A stretch of 64,000 nt of DNA from positions 62,001 to 126,000 of the forward strand of contig WGNU01000005.1 in NCBI GenBank assembly GCA_016124385.1, read 5' to 3'. This DNA is from Alphaproteobacteria bacterium (GTDB lineage: Bacteria > Pseudomonadota > Alphaproteobacteria > Micropepsales > Micropepsaceae). The translations under genes were made by a program, and so were the position numbers. The notes beneath the pieces are model-generated. The model did no database searches, had not been told where the DNA came from, and was given only the letters and a program-made list of their open reading frames with translations. Below, piece after piece: positions 56,009-64,000 of the stretch (within the stretch, counting starts at the first letter, position 1; each line of letters opens with the position of its first letter).

Positions 56009-57955
56009 TTATCCCGCCTTGTTGACCCGCATGTACCACTCGACCAGCCGGCGCACCTGGCGCTGCGTATAGCCGCGGGCGATCATGCGGTTGACGAACT
56101 CGTTGTGCTTCGTCTGGGTGTCGCTGTCCTTCTTGGATTCGAACGAGATGACGGGCAGCAGGTCCTCCACCTGACTGAACATGCGCTTCTCGATCACGTT
56201 GCGCAGCTTCTCGTAGGACGTCCAATGCGGGTTTTTGCCTTCGTTGGCCGCGCGGGCGCGCAGCGAGAACTTCACCACCTCGTTGCGGAAATCCTTCGGG
56301 TTCGCAATGCCCGCCGGCTTTTCGATCTTCGAGAGTTCCTGATCGAGCACGGAGCGGTCCATCAGCTGGCCGGTATCGGGGTCTTTGTAGTCCTGCTCCT
56401 CGATCCAGGCGTCGGCATAGGCGATATAGCGGTCGAAGAGATTTTGTCCGTACTCGGTATAGCTTTCGAGATACGCCTTCTGGATCTCTTTGCCGATGAA
56501 TTCGGCATAGCGCTGCGCGAGTTCGCCCTTGATGATCTCGATGTATTTCTTCTCGGTCTCATCCGGCATCTGCTCGCGCCGGATCGCCTGCTCGAGAATG
56601 AACATCAGGTGCACGGGGTCGGCCGAGACTTCGGTCGTGTCGTAGTTGAAGGTCTCCGACAGCACCTTGTAGGCAAAGCGCGTGGAGATGCCGGTCATCC
56701 CCTCATCGACGCCCGCCGCGTCGCGGTACTCCTGGATGGTCTTCGCTTTCGGATCGGTGTCCTTCAGCTTCTCGCCGTCATAGACCCGCATCTTGGAGTA
56801 GAGGTTGGAATTCTCGTGCTCCTTGAGGCGCGACATCACGCAGAAGCGCGACAGCATCGTCAGCGTTTCGGGTGCGCACGGCGCCTGGCCGAGCTCGGAT
56901 CCCTTGATCAGCTTCTTGTAGATCGCGACTTCATCGCTGACCCGCAGACAATAGGGGACCGTGACGACGCAGATCCGGTCGAGGAACGCCTCGTTGTTCT
57001 TGTTCGCCTTGAACATCTGCCATTCGGCTTCGTTCGAGTGCGCGAGGATGACGCCGTTGAAGGGAATGGGCCCGAGCGATTCCGTGCCGATATAGTTGCC
57101 TTCCTGCGTCGCGGTCAGCAGCGGGTGAAGCACCTTGATCGGCGCCTTGAACATCTCGACGAATTCGAGGAGGCCCTGGTTCGCGCGGCACAGCCCGCCC
57201 GAGAACGAATAGGCGTCCGCGTCGCTCTGGCTGAAATGCTCCAGCTTGCGGATATCCACCTTACCGACGAGCGAGGAGATGTCCTGGTTGTTTTCATCGC
57301 CCGGCTCGGTCTTGCACACGGCGATTTGTCGCAGCTTGGAGGGATAGAGCCGCACGACTTCGAATTTGGAAATGTCGCCGCCGAACTCGTCCAGCCGCTT
57401 CATCGCCCACGGGCTCATCACGCCCGACAGGCGGTGCCGCTCGATGCCGTATTTGTCTTCAAGGAGCGAGGCGAGGTCGCTCGACCGGAAAAGGCCGAGC
57501 GGGGATTCGAACACCGGGCTGATTTCGCCATTCGCCGCGAGCACGTAGATCGGATGGACTTCCATCAGATCCTTCAGCCGCTCGGCGAGCGAGGATTTGC
57601 CGCCGCCGACCGGGCCCAGCAGGTAGAGCACCTGACGCTTCTCTTCGAGGCCCTGCGCGGCGTGCTTGAAATAGCCCACGATCCGCTCGATCGTGTCTTC
57701 CATCCCGTAAAAGCCTTCGAACGCGCGATAGAGCTTGATCGTGCGGTTGAAGAAGATCCGTCCGAGCCGCTGATCCTTCGAGGTATCCACGAACTCCGGT
57801 TCGCCGATCGCCGCGATCATCCGCTCCGCGGGGCTCGCGTAGAGCATCGCGTCGTCGCGCGCGGCGAGTAGGAAGTCGCGGAGCGACATCGTCTCGTGCC
57901 GCTCGCGGGCATATTGTTTTGTGAAGGCTTGGAAGACGTCGAGTTCGGAACTCAT
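56009..57955 (-). CDS. prkA: PrkA family serine protein kinase (YeaG)
   Basis: 648 residues from the ATG at 57955; an in-frame GTG at 57973 is possible. PrkA AAA-type domain: Walker A GPVGGGKSSLAERLKDLM, NGEISPVFESPLGL, and ILAHSNEAEWQMFKANKNNEAFLDRI; the C-terminal kinase-like region includes GISTRFAYKVLSETFNYD. PrkA/YeaG acts in nitrogen starvation and stress. First gene of the prkA-cupin-yeaH-spoVR run. Confidence 0.95.
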   Translation of the reverse strand: MSSELDVFQAFTKQYARERHETMSLRDFLLAARDDAMLYASPAERMIAAIGEPEFVDTSKDQRLGRIFFNRTIKLYRAFEGFYGMEDTIERIVGYFKHAAQGLEEKRQVLYLLGPVGGGKSSLAERLKDLMEVHPIYVLAANGEISPVFESPLGLFRSSDLASLLEDKYGIERHRLSGVMSPWAMKRLDEFGGDISKFEVVRLYPSKLRQIAVCKTEPGDENNQDISSLVGKVDIRKLEHFSQSDADAYSFSGGLCRANQGLLEFVEMFKAPIKVLHPLLTATQEGNYIGTESLGPIPFNGVILAHSNEAEWQMFKANKNNEAFLDRICVVTVPYCLRVSDEVAIYKKLIKGSELGQAPCAPETLTMLSRFCVMSRLKEHENSNLYSKMRVYDGEKLKDTDPKAKTIQEYRDAAGVDEGMTGISTRFAYKVLSETFNYDTTEVSADPVHLMFILEQAIRREQMPDETEKKYIEIIKGELAQRYAEFIGKEIQKAYLESYTEYGQNLFDRYIAYADAWIEEQDYKDPDTGQLMDRSVLDQELSKIEKPAGIANPKDFRNEVVKFSLRARAANEGKNPHWTSYEKLRNVIEKRMFSQVEDLLPVISFESKKDSDTQTKHNEFVNRMIARGYTQRQVRRLVEWYMRVNKAG

Positions 57956-58468
57956 GGGGTCAGGTCCACTCACCGTTGGCTCGCGCGCCTGTCAGGGTCG
58001 GCGTCCGGCTATGCGCGGTGTCTGACAGGTGCAAGAACTAGTCCGCTTCTAAAGAGATAATTTCAGAGCCGAATGAAGCAATGCTTAACCATGGGGCAGC
58101 GCGCAAAACTTGCCGCTTCTCACGCCATGGTGATGGTTTAGAAGGCAGCCGTTCAGCGTCCGCGCCGGCCGCGCGTCGAGGTTCTTCTGGAGTCGCGTAT
58201 CCGATCATGGTCGCACCCCCTCATCGACGGTGCCGACGTCACAACGACAAGAGTGCGCGCTGAACGCCGCCAGCCTCAGTCTCATGATTCGAGAGCAGTG
58301 TAGGCCCATGTCAGCCTTTCGCAAAGCGCGCGGCACGCAACACCGGCGGCATACAGCTTTCCTCGACGCGTCACAGGAACGCCCAAATTGCCGCCAGCCG
58401 CTGCCACATTCCAAAGCAAGCCTCTTTGTCTCCGAGCGAAACCAACTCATGACGAAGGAGTTTCAGCG
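57956..58468. other. prkA/VWA divergent region
   Basis: 513 bases without a supported gene. It contains an 8-bp inverted repeat CCTGTCAG (57988-57995) and CTGACAGG (58022-58029) in the prkA leader. No clear sigma-54 or general-stress (GGAAC-N-CGTT) promoter was found. Short open frames here lack ribosome sites and recognisable products. Confidence 0.5.
57988..58029. promoter_or_regulatory. inverted repeat in the prkA leader
   Basis: Perfect 8-bp arms CCTGTCAG and CTGACAGG with a 26-base loop, starting 33 bases before the prkA ATG. Could be a hairpin or paired regulator site. Confidence 0.4.
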
Positions 58469-60061
58469 ATGTTCGAAGGTGTCGGACAAGATGCGAACAA
58501 GTCACACCTGAATCCGAGCCGCTGGGCCGCGGGCACGCTCATCGCCCTGGGGATGTCTTGCTCCCCGGCCGATGCGGCGCCAGACACGCTGAGCGTCACC
58601 GTTGAGGTCGACCGCCCCTTCGTCGTCAAGGGCGACACCACGCCAGTCTACGTGTTCATCGAAGTGAAGGCGCCCGAGGGCGCGGTGGTTGAGTCCGAGC
58701 GCCCGCCGGTCAATCTCGGCCTCGTGCTCGACCGCTCGGGCTCGATGGCTGACGACGGAAAAATCAAGTTCCTGCGCCCCGCCGCGCATATGGCTGTTGA
58801 CCGTCTGAGCGGGCGCGACGTGCTCTCGATCGTTGAATACGACGATGAGATCACCCTCATGTGGCCGGCTCAGCATGTCGAAAGCACGCGCGAGGTGAAA
58901 CGGCTGATCGACGCCCTTGAGCCGCGCGGCTCGACCAACCTTGCGGGCGGCCTCACGCGCGGCATCGAGGCGGTGCGCGATTTCGACGCGCGCGACAAGA
59001 CGATGATGTCCCGCGTCCTTCTGCTCTCGGATGGTCTAGCGAATGTCGGGCTGACGGACCCGCGCGCTATCGGCGATCTTGTCCGCCGCGCACGCGAACA
59101 GGGCGTGCGTGTCTCCGCGCTCGGCCTCGGGCGCGACTACGACGAGGATCTGCTTCAGCGCATCGCGGAGATGGGTGGCGGAAATTACTACTATGTCGAG
59201 CACCCCAATCAGCTGACCCGCGTCTTCGAGCGCGAATTGAACGCGACGTTCCGCACCGCGTTCCGCGACGTCCGGATCGAGTTCGATGGTACGCCGCGGG
59301 TGAAATCCGCCGAAATCGTCGGCTACGACGTCGCGGGCGAGGATCTCTCGCTCGACTGGGGCGATTTCTACGAGGGAGAGGAGCGTGGCCTCGTCGTGCG
59401 GTTCGAGCTGGCGGCCGATGCCGTGGGGCCGATGGATCTGGGAACGCTGCAAGTCCACTACACCGACGTCTCGGGCGCCGACCCCAAAATCTTCGAAAAG
59501 CCCATCGCGATCGACGTAACGCTCGACAGCGACCTGGCCGCGCGCTCCATCAACGAAAAGGCCCGCGCCCAGGCGATGCTGGTCGAGGCGGAACGCACGC
59601 AGTCCGCGGCCGTGAAGGCATTCGAGGAAGGGCGGCTCGATGAGGCGAACGCGATGCTCGGCAGCCTCGCGAGCGACCTGACGAGCGCCAACGCCACGCT
59701 CTCCAACCAGGAAGTCGCCAACAAGATCGAGGCCCTGCGCGTCGAGCAGGAACAGATGGCGACGGCCGCCGCCGCGCCGTCCCCCGAGGCGACGCAAGCC
59801 TACATCAAGGCCTCGAAACTGCGCATCTTCTCCGGCCGCGACGGCAAGCGCGCGCTGCAGATGCTGCAGGAGGGCGACAAGGGCTACGAGGTCGAGGTGC
59901 TGCAGCAGGCCCTGGCGGATGCGGGCGTCTATACAGGCCCGGTCGATGGCGTATTCGATGCCGATGTTCGCGCGGCGGTGGAAACCTATCAGCACACCCA
60001 GAGTTTGAAGGTTGACGGGATCGCAGGACCGGCCACCATGGACCGCCTGGGGACCTATTGA
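58469..60061 (+). CDS. exported VWA-domain protein with C-terminal peptidoglycan-binding domain
   Basis: 530 residues. A signal sequence (about residues 15-37, ending PADAA) precedes a Yfb-K-like beta region, a VWA domain with MIDAS LVLDRSGSMADDG, and further TNLAGG and LLLSDGLAN motif parts. Then comes a helical segment rich in Glu/Ala (about 375-440), and a peptidoglycan-binding domain (GYEVEVLQQALADAGVYTG..., ending GPATMDRL). Likely periplasmic and attached to the cell wall. AAGGAG lies 9 bases before the ATG at 58469. Confidence 0.88.
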   Translation: MFEGVGQDANKSHLNPSRWAAGTLIALGMSCSPADAAPDTLSVTVEVDRPFVVKGDTTPVYVFIEVKAPEGAVVESERPPVNLGLVLDRSGSMADDGKIKFLRPAAHMAVDRLSGRDVLSIVEYDDEITLMWPAQHVESTREVKRLIDALEPRGSTNLAGGLTRGIEAVRDFDARDKTMMSRVLLLSDGLANVGLTDPRAIGDLVRRAREQGVRVSALGLGRDYDEDLLQRIAEMGGGNYYYVEHPNQLTRVFERELNATFRTAFRDVRIEFDGTPRVKSAEIVGYDVAGEDLSLDWGDFYEGEERGLVVRFELAADAVGPMDLGTLQVHYTDVSGADPKIFEKPIAIDVTLDSDLAARSINEKARAQAMLVEAERTQSAAVKAFEEGRLDEANAMLGSLASDLTSANATLSNQEVANKIEALRVEQEQMATAAAAPSPEATQAYIKASKLRIFSGRDGKRALQMLQEGDKGYEVEVLQQALADAGVYTGPVDGVFDADVRAAVETYQHTQSLKVDGIAGPATMDRLGTY

Positions 60062-60116
60062 TCGCGCGCGACCTCGCGCGAGGGCCGATCTCCTCAAGTG
60101 GTGGAGCGTGAGTGCG

Positions 60117-60692
60117 ATGACGAGTGATTCGGAACGCCAGACGCGCATCTTGCGGTTCGCCCGGCCCGGCGATGGGCCGGGCCTCGCGCGGGTCTATGTG
60201 GAATCCTGGCGCGAGACCTATCCCGGCCTTCTGCCCGATCACGTGCTGATCAACATGTCCCCCGCGCGCCAGGCCGCGCAGTGGGAAGCCCAGATCCGCA
60301 CGGCCGGCACCCAGCATGCGGTCCTCGTGATCGACCTGCCGGGCTATGGCATCGCAGGGCTGGCGAGTCTCGGACCCTCCCGCGATCGCGGTCTCGTGCG
60401 CTATACGGGCGAGGTCTACGCGCTCTACGTCGATCCCAATCATCAGGGGCGCGGCCTTGGCAGCGCGCTCTTGACCGGTGCCTTCCGCCTGCTGGCCGAG
60501 CGCGGCTATGGCTCCGCCGTCATCTGGGCGCTGGCCGGCAACCCCGCCCGCTTCTTCTATGAGGCGGAGGGCGGCCGGACCATCGCCGAGCGGGACGGGA
60601 CGCTGGGCGGGGCACCCGTCCGGGAAGTGGCGTTCGGCTGGGACAACCTCGCCGCCTCCCTCGGCGGCCAGCGCGCGCCCAGGGGCGGCTGA
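60117..60692 (+). CDS. GNAT family N-acetyltransferase
   Basis: 191 residues. Acetyl-CoA site YVDPNHQGRGLGSALL (Q/R-x-x-G-x-G) near residue 107, and ARVYVESWRETYPGLLPDHVL near the N-terminus, a feature of the YhbS/Eis-like small-molecule acetyltransferases. C-terminal NPARFFYEAEGGRTIAER is typical. Substrate unknown. Confidence 0.87.
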   Translation: MTSDSERQTRILRFARPGDGPGLARVYVESWRETYPGLLPDHVLINMSPARQAAQWEAQIRTAGTQHAVLVIDLPGYGIAGLASLGPSRDRGLVRYTGEVYALYVDPNHQGRGLGSALLTGAFRLLAERGYGSAVIWALAGNPARFFYEAEGGRTIAERDGTLGGAPVREVAFGWDNLAASLGGQRAPRGG

Positions 60693-60765
60693 AAAAATCG
60701 GTTAACGGTCTCGCAACAGCGCCGATGGCAGTCTGTCGCACGCGCCGCGCCGGACCGTTTTTCTC

Positions 60766-61611
60766 ATGCCCACTTCCCCCAATGACTACGCCGCCTTTGC
60801 CGCACCGGACGTGCGCGAGGCTGCTGACGTCCTCCTGGCGGCGTTCGTCGAAGCGCCGATCGGTCTCGTGATCCTCACCGCCGACGGAACGATCCTCGCG
60901 GTCAACCGCACCTATGCCGAGATCCGCGGCCGCGCGCCGTGCGATCTGATCGGGCAGGGCCTGGAGACGATCATCGGGCCGGCGGGTCTGCGCGCCGCCA
61001 TTGCCGACATCGCCCACCTCATCCGCAATCCGCACGATACGCGCCAGCGCGACGAGATGATCGACTGCGCGGACGGTTCGTTCCTGCATTGTGATGTCAT
61101 GATGTCCGTCCTCTCGGTCGGCGACCGGCCGAAGCTTATCCTGCGCCAGCTCGTCCCCCTCGAAGCGCCGGACACGGACGAAGATGAGGTCGAGAACTCG
61201 GCTGCCGATTGGGGCACGGGCAAGGTGCTCATCGTCGAGGACAACCATATCAACCGCGAGCTTCTGACGGTGCTCATGGCGAAGGACGGCTATGAGGTGA
61301 CTGGCGTCGAAAACGGTATCGACGCGGTCGCGGCCGCCGAATCCGGCGGCTTTGATGTCATTCTCATGGACATCCAGCTTCCGCGCATGGACGGCGTGAC
61401 AGCCACCCGCAGGATCCGCAACTTTGCCGGCCGCGCGGGCGCCGTGCCGATTATCGCGGTGACGGCGAACGCGCTGCCCGCCGATCGCGAGCGCTACCGC
61501 GACGCCGGAATGAACGATATTGTCGGCAAGCCGATCGATCCCGACCGCCTCTCTCGGTTGGTGCGCGAGGCGATCGCGGGGCGCCGTGCTAAAGGTCCCG
61601 AGGCCGCTTGA
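60766..61611 (+). CDS. PAS-receiver domain protein without output or kinase domain
   Basis: 281 residues. PAS domain (AFVEAPIGLVILTADGTILAVNRTYAEI, about 26-130), an acidic linker, and a CheY-like receiver with D202 in VILMDIQLPRMDG and the K in DIVGKPIDPDRLSRLV. Resembles the tail of hybrid kinases; a phosphosink or single-domain signalling role is likely. The last 23 bases overlap the end of the opposite sixA gene. Confidence 0.87.
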   Translation: MPTSPNDYAAFAAPDVREAADVLLAAFVEAPIGLVILTADGTILAVNRTYAEIRGRAPCDLIGQGLETIIGPAGLRAAIADIAHLIRNPHDTRQRDEMIDCADGSFLHCDVMMSVLSVGDRPKLILRQLVPLEAPDTDEDEVENSAADWGTGKVLIVEDNHINRELLTVLMAKDGYEVTGVENGIDAVAAAESGGFDVILMDIQLPRMDGVTATRRIRNFAGRAGAVPIIAVTANALPADRERYRDAGMNDIVGKPIDPDRLSRLVREAIAGRRAKGPEAA

Positions 61612-62110
61612 AATCGACAAGGCGCCCGCGCCCCGGGCCTATTGTGCGCCAGTGCTTCGCCGCGAAAGTGAAGACGGCGAGGGCGGCGGTTGGGAACTTC
61701 TCCTTGATGGCGGCGATCCGCTCGCGCTCCGCCGGCTCGATCGGCATGCCGCAGAGGAGAAGCGCCAGCTCCTCGAGGCCCGGATTGTGGCCGACGATCA
61801 TCACCGTTTCGACCGTGTCCTCCACCCAGCGCACGCGCTCGAGCAAGCTCTTCGCCTCGGCCAGATAGAGCGGCTCCTCGTAGAGCACCGAGACTCGCCG
61901 CCCGAGCGCCGGCATCACGAGATCGAGCGTCTCGAGCGTGCGCCGCGCGGTCGAGCACAAGATCAGATCCGGCTCATAGCCTTGCTGGGCGATGTAGCGC
62001 CCCATCGCCGGCGCCGCCGCGTGCCCGCGTTTGGCGAGCGGCCGGTCCTTGTCGGGCAGGTCATCGTCCCAGCTCGATTTCGCATGGCGAAGGATGAGGA
62101 GCGTCTTCAC
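61589..62110 (-). CDS. sixA: histidine phosphatase family protein, SixA-like
   Basis: 173 residues. Catalytic LILRHAKSSWDD at the N-terminus and the second histidine in IVGHNPGLEEL. SixA dephosphorylates phosphohistidine on signalling proteins in E. coli. The GTG start at 62110 begins the canonical KTLLILRHAKSS and overlaps the stop of the hydroxylase gene. Confidence 0.88.
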   Translation of the reverse strand: MKTLLILRHAKSSWDDDLPDKDRPLAKRGHAAAPAMGRYIAQQGYEPDLILCSTARRTLETLDLVMPALGRRVSVLYEEPLYLAEAKSLLERVRWVEDTVETVMIVGHNPGLEELALLLCGMPIEPAERERIAAIKEKFPTAALAVFTFAAKHWRTIGPGRGRLVDFKRPRDL

Positions 62111-62922
62111 GGCTCCGCTCCGTCGCGTTGAAAGGGACGCGCCAGAAGCCACGAAAGCCGCGCGGGCGATTCGTCCTGATGCTCGCTAAGGCCGATCCGC
62201 ATGCCGAGATGCCCCTCCGCCGGCTGCGCGCGATAGGTACCGAAGAGGCGATCCCAGAGCGAGAAATTGAAGCCGTAATTGCTGTCGTGCTCCGCGCGCA
62301 GAACCGAGTGATGCACGCGGTGCATGTCGGGCGTAACGAGAATTCGCCGCAGCGCCGCGTCCAGCCACAGCGGCAAGACCAGATTGCTGTGCGTGAACAT
62401 CGACGTCGCGTTGAGGATGACCTCAAAGATGAGGACGCCGAGCGCCGGCGCGCCGAGAAGCGCGATCGCGCCACCCTTGATCGCAAGGCTGATCACGATC
62501 TCGCCGGGATGGAAGCGCAAGCCCGTCGTCACGTCGAGGTCGCGGTCCGCGTGATGCACGAGGTGGAACCGCCACAGGAACGGCACGCGGTGAAAGAGAA
62601 CGTGCTGCGCCCACACGACCAGATCGAGCGCGACGATGCTGACAATCACCGCGAACCAGCCGGGCACCGTGACCCAATTGAAGAGACCGACACCGTTCGC
62701 CTCGAACAGCACCGCGAGACCGATCAGCGCACCCGGCAGCACGAGCCGCGCGAGAACCGTGTTGAGCGCGATGATCGCGAGATTGGTCGGCCAACGCTGG
62801 CGCCGTGTCATCGCACGTGGCCGGCGCGGGAACAGTGCCTCGCCGATCGCGAGGAGCGCCATCAGCCCGAGAAAGATCCCCAGGCGCGGGGCCGCATCGC
62901 TCGCGAGGAAGGTCTCGAACAT
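62107..62922 (-). CDS. sterol desaturase / fatty acid hydroxylase family protein
   Basis: 271-residue integral membrane di-iron enzyme. The histidine boxes are HVLFH, HLVHHADRDLD and HRVHHSVLRAEHDSNYG, with about four TM helices. Oxidises a lipid, perhaps a hopanoid or ornithine lipid; target unknown. It is followed by sixA with a 4-bp overlap and preceded by terB, so all three may be co-transcribed. Confidence 0.9.
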   Translation of the reverse strand: MFETFLASDAAPRLGIFLGLMALLAIGEALFPRRPRAMTRRQRWPTNLAIIALNTVLARLVLPGALIGLAVLFEANGVGLFNWVTVPGWFAVIVSIVALDLVVWAQHVLFHRVPFLWRFHLVHHADRDLDVTTGLRFHPGEIVISLAIKGGAIALLGAPALGVLIFEVILNATSMFTHSNLVLPLWLDAALRRILVTPDMHRVHHSVLRAEHDSNYGFNFSLWDRLFGTYRAQPAEGHLGMRIGLSEHQDESPARLSWLLARPFQRDGAEP

Positions 62923-62929
62923 CGCACGG

Positions 62930-63343
62930 TCACGGCCGCTGGAAGCGCGCGCGGGCCGCGCGCTCCAGCGCCACGCTCACCAGCGGATCGAGGCCGAGCG
63001 TCACGCGCAGCCGGTCGAGGATGCGCATTTCTTCCACGTGCACGGGCTCGCTCGACAATGCGATATCGAGCGCGAGCACATAGGCAGTCTCGGCCAAATG
63101 CGGCGGCAGCGCTTCCTTGACCAGCCCCAGCGCCTGGTCGAGCCCGTCGCTCTCGCCGAGCACTGTCGCGCATTCCCGGGCGACCGGCAGCAGATTGTTC
63201 GGATCGAAGCCGGAGAACGCGGGCAGGGTTTTCACGATCTCGCCGATGGCGTGCAACTCGCGGTCGCTCATCTCCGCGTCGGACGCCGAGGTAATCACCA
63301 TCACGTAGATGAGTGCGGAAGAGCTCGAAAGAACGGAACGCAT
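62930..63343 (-). CDS. TerB family protein
   Basis: 137 residues of the tellurite-resistance TerB helical fold. VMVITSASDAEMSDRELHAIGEIVKTLPAF matches the DGE/acidic metal-binding start of TerB, and the second repeat has LDIALSSEPVHVEEMRILDRLRVTLGLD. Some members localise to membranes; function unknown. ATG at 63343 chosen as the first methionine next to the conserved region. Confidence 0.85.
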   Translation of the reverse strand: MRSVLSSSSALIYVMVITSASDAEMSDRELHAIGEIVKTLPAFSGFDPNNLLPVARECATVLGESDGLDQALGLVKEALPPHLAETAYVLALDIALSSEPVHVEEMRILDRLRVTLGLDPLVSVALERAARARFQRP

Positions 63344-63437
63344 GGGGGTTGGACCTCGCACGTCGAAAGGGTCGCGTTTTCGCGCGGACACTAGAACGCC
63401 CGGGCGCAAAGGAAAACCCAGGCCAGACGTTGACTGC

Positions 63438-64000
63438 TCACGAGCGCGCGAGGAAGGCGCGCGTCTCCGCGACCGCTTCCGCAAGGCCGCAGCGCTGGAG
63501 GGGCGCGGCCGGCGGCAGGCCGCCGAGGAGGCGGGTCGGCGTGCGGGAATCGAGGATGACGAAGACGCCGCGGTCGTCGCGCCGCCGGATCAGCCGCCCG
63601 AACGCCTGGGTGAGGCGCCCGCGCGTCAGCATCTCATCGTACTGGCGCCCGTTGAACGCCGCGCGCCGCGCCTTGTGGAGGATGTCGGGGCGCGGCCACG
63701 GCACGCGGTCGAAGACGATGAGGCGGAGCGCGCGGCCCGGCACGTCCACGCCGTCGCGGGCGGCGTCCGTGCCGAGGAGGCAGGAATCGTCCTCCGCGCG
63801 GAACATGTCGACGAGCACGCCGAAATCGAAGGGATCGATGTGCTGGGCAAGGAGCGTGAGCCCCGCCTGATCGATCGCGGGCGCGATCCGCTGATGCACC
63901 TGGCGCAAGGTCTGGATCGCCGTGAAGAGGCCGAGCGCGCCGCCGCCCGACGCAAGAAAGAGCGAGCGATAGGCCGCCGCCAGCTGATCTGGATCGCGCC
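63438..64000 (-). CDS. ATP-dependent DNA helicase, DinG/Rad3 type (N-terminal part beyond window)
   Basis: Partial: only the C-terminal 187 residues lie in the window; the frame is open at base 64000. FRAEDDSCLLGTDAARDGVDVPG and LIVFDRVPWPRPDILHKARR correspond to helicase motif V, and RLTQAFGRLIRRRDDRGVFVILDSR to motif VI with its arginine finger. These are features of the XPD/DinG superfamily 2 helicases. Whether the missing part has the Fe-S cysteines is unknown. Confidence 0.85.
   Translation of the reverse strand, partial: RDPDQLAAAYRSLFLASGGGALGLFTAIQTLRQVHQRIAPAIDQAGLTLLAQHIDPFDFGVLVDMFRAEDDSCLLGTDAARDGVDVPGRALRLIVFDRVPWPRPDILHKARRAAFNGRQYDEMLTRGRLTQAFGRLIRRRDDRGVFVILDSRTPTRLLGGLPPAAPLQRCGLAEAVAETRAFLARS

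Noticed and set aside
58370-58400. GGAAC as a general-stress (EcfG) -35 for the VWA gene
   Set aside because: No CGTT -10 element is found at 16-18 bases downstream.
57956-58468. Short open frames in the prkA/VWA gap
   Set aside because: None has a ribosome site or a recognisable product; they are arginine-rich and overlap each other.

Overview
The window is high-GC DNA from an alphaproteobacterium. The clade is indicated by a GcrA cell-cycle regulator, a SAM-II riboswitch on metZ, an SOS-controlled imuA-imuB-dnaE2 mutasome cassette with a GAAC-N7-GAAC box, and the Dcd type typical of the class. The order cannot be fixed from the sequence. Genes are densely packed with many 4-bp stop/start overlaps. 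One tRNA gene (Gly, CCC) is present. I saw no rRNA, CRISPR array, prophage or insertion sequence.

Layout. 1-3.3 kb (minus): a biotin-dependent acyl-CoA carboxylase, cut by the left edge, preceded by a ThDP (acetolactate-synthase-like) enzyme. 3.4-8.2 kb (plus): a cobalamin riboswitch, then btuB, btuF, btuC and btuD for B12 uptake. 8.2-11.1 kb (minus): cobT-cobS-cobC-cobP for nucleotide-loop assembly and cobinamide salvage. 11.2-13.2 kb (minus): an M3-type [FeFe]-hydrogenase with all H-cluster ligands and an extra C-terminal NTF2/SnoaL-like domain, with an FNR-type palindrome at promoter distance. 13.5-16.9 kb: a GNAT gene, then a TetR gene divergent from a membrane protein/hydrolase/SRPBCC operon, with two matching operators. 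17-22.6 kb: the mutasome cassette, in which dnaE2 carries a palindromic repeat inserted in frame. 22.6-24.3 kb: a sensor kinase.

24.5-36.5 kb: a flavin amine oxidase-like protein, a frameshifted metallo-beta-lactamase gene, a DsbA-fold isomerase, an FAD-linked 2-hydroxyacid dehydrogenase, a DUF3604 protein, a second TetR regulator and a NicO/PpiC/HupE/HupE membrane-protein operon. Two copies of one operator (TAATG-N5-CATTA) link the promoter of the metallo-beta-lactamase operon to the tetR/nicO promoter. 36.4-38.3 kb: an SPFH protein and a Tat-exported dienelactone-hydrolase-like protein. 38.4-41.4 kb: phoR-phoU-phoB without pst. 41.4-42.2 kb: gcrA with a cluster of near-consensus DnaA boxes upstream.

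42.2-51.5 kb holds housekeeping genes: argD-argF-hslO, argE, folE, apaG, metZ, dcd, a radical SAM protein and tRNA-Gly. 51.6-58 kb holds an aldo/keto reductase and the starvation/stress cluster prkA-cupin-yeaH-spoVR. 58.4-64 kb holds an exported VWA protein with a peptidoglycan-binding tail, a GNAT, a PAS-REC protein, SixA, a fatty acid hydroxylase family protein, TerB and the C-terminal part of a DinG/Rad3-type helicase.

Together the genes suggest a facultatively anaerobic, B12-salvaging heterotroph with inducible mutagenesis. The most unusual items are the hydrogenase-NTF2 fusion under a probable FNR/FixK site, the DUF3604-TetR-NicO-PpiC-HupE island with its shared operator, and the repeat inside dnaE2. 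All calls come from reading the sequence; no database search was run.
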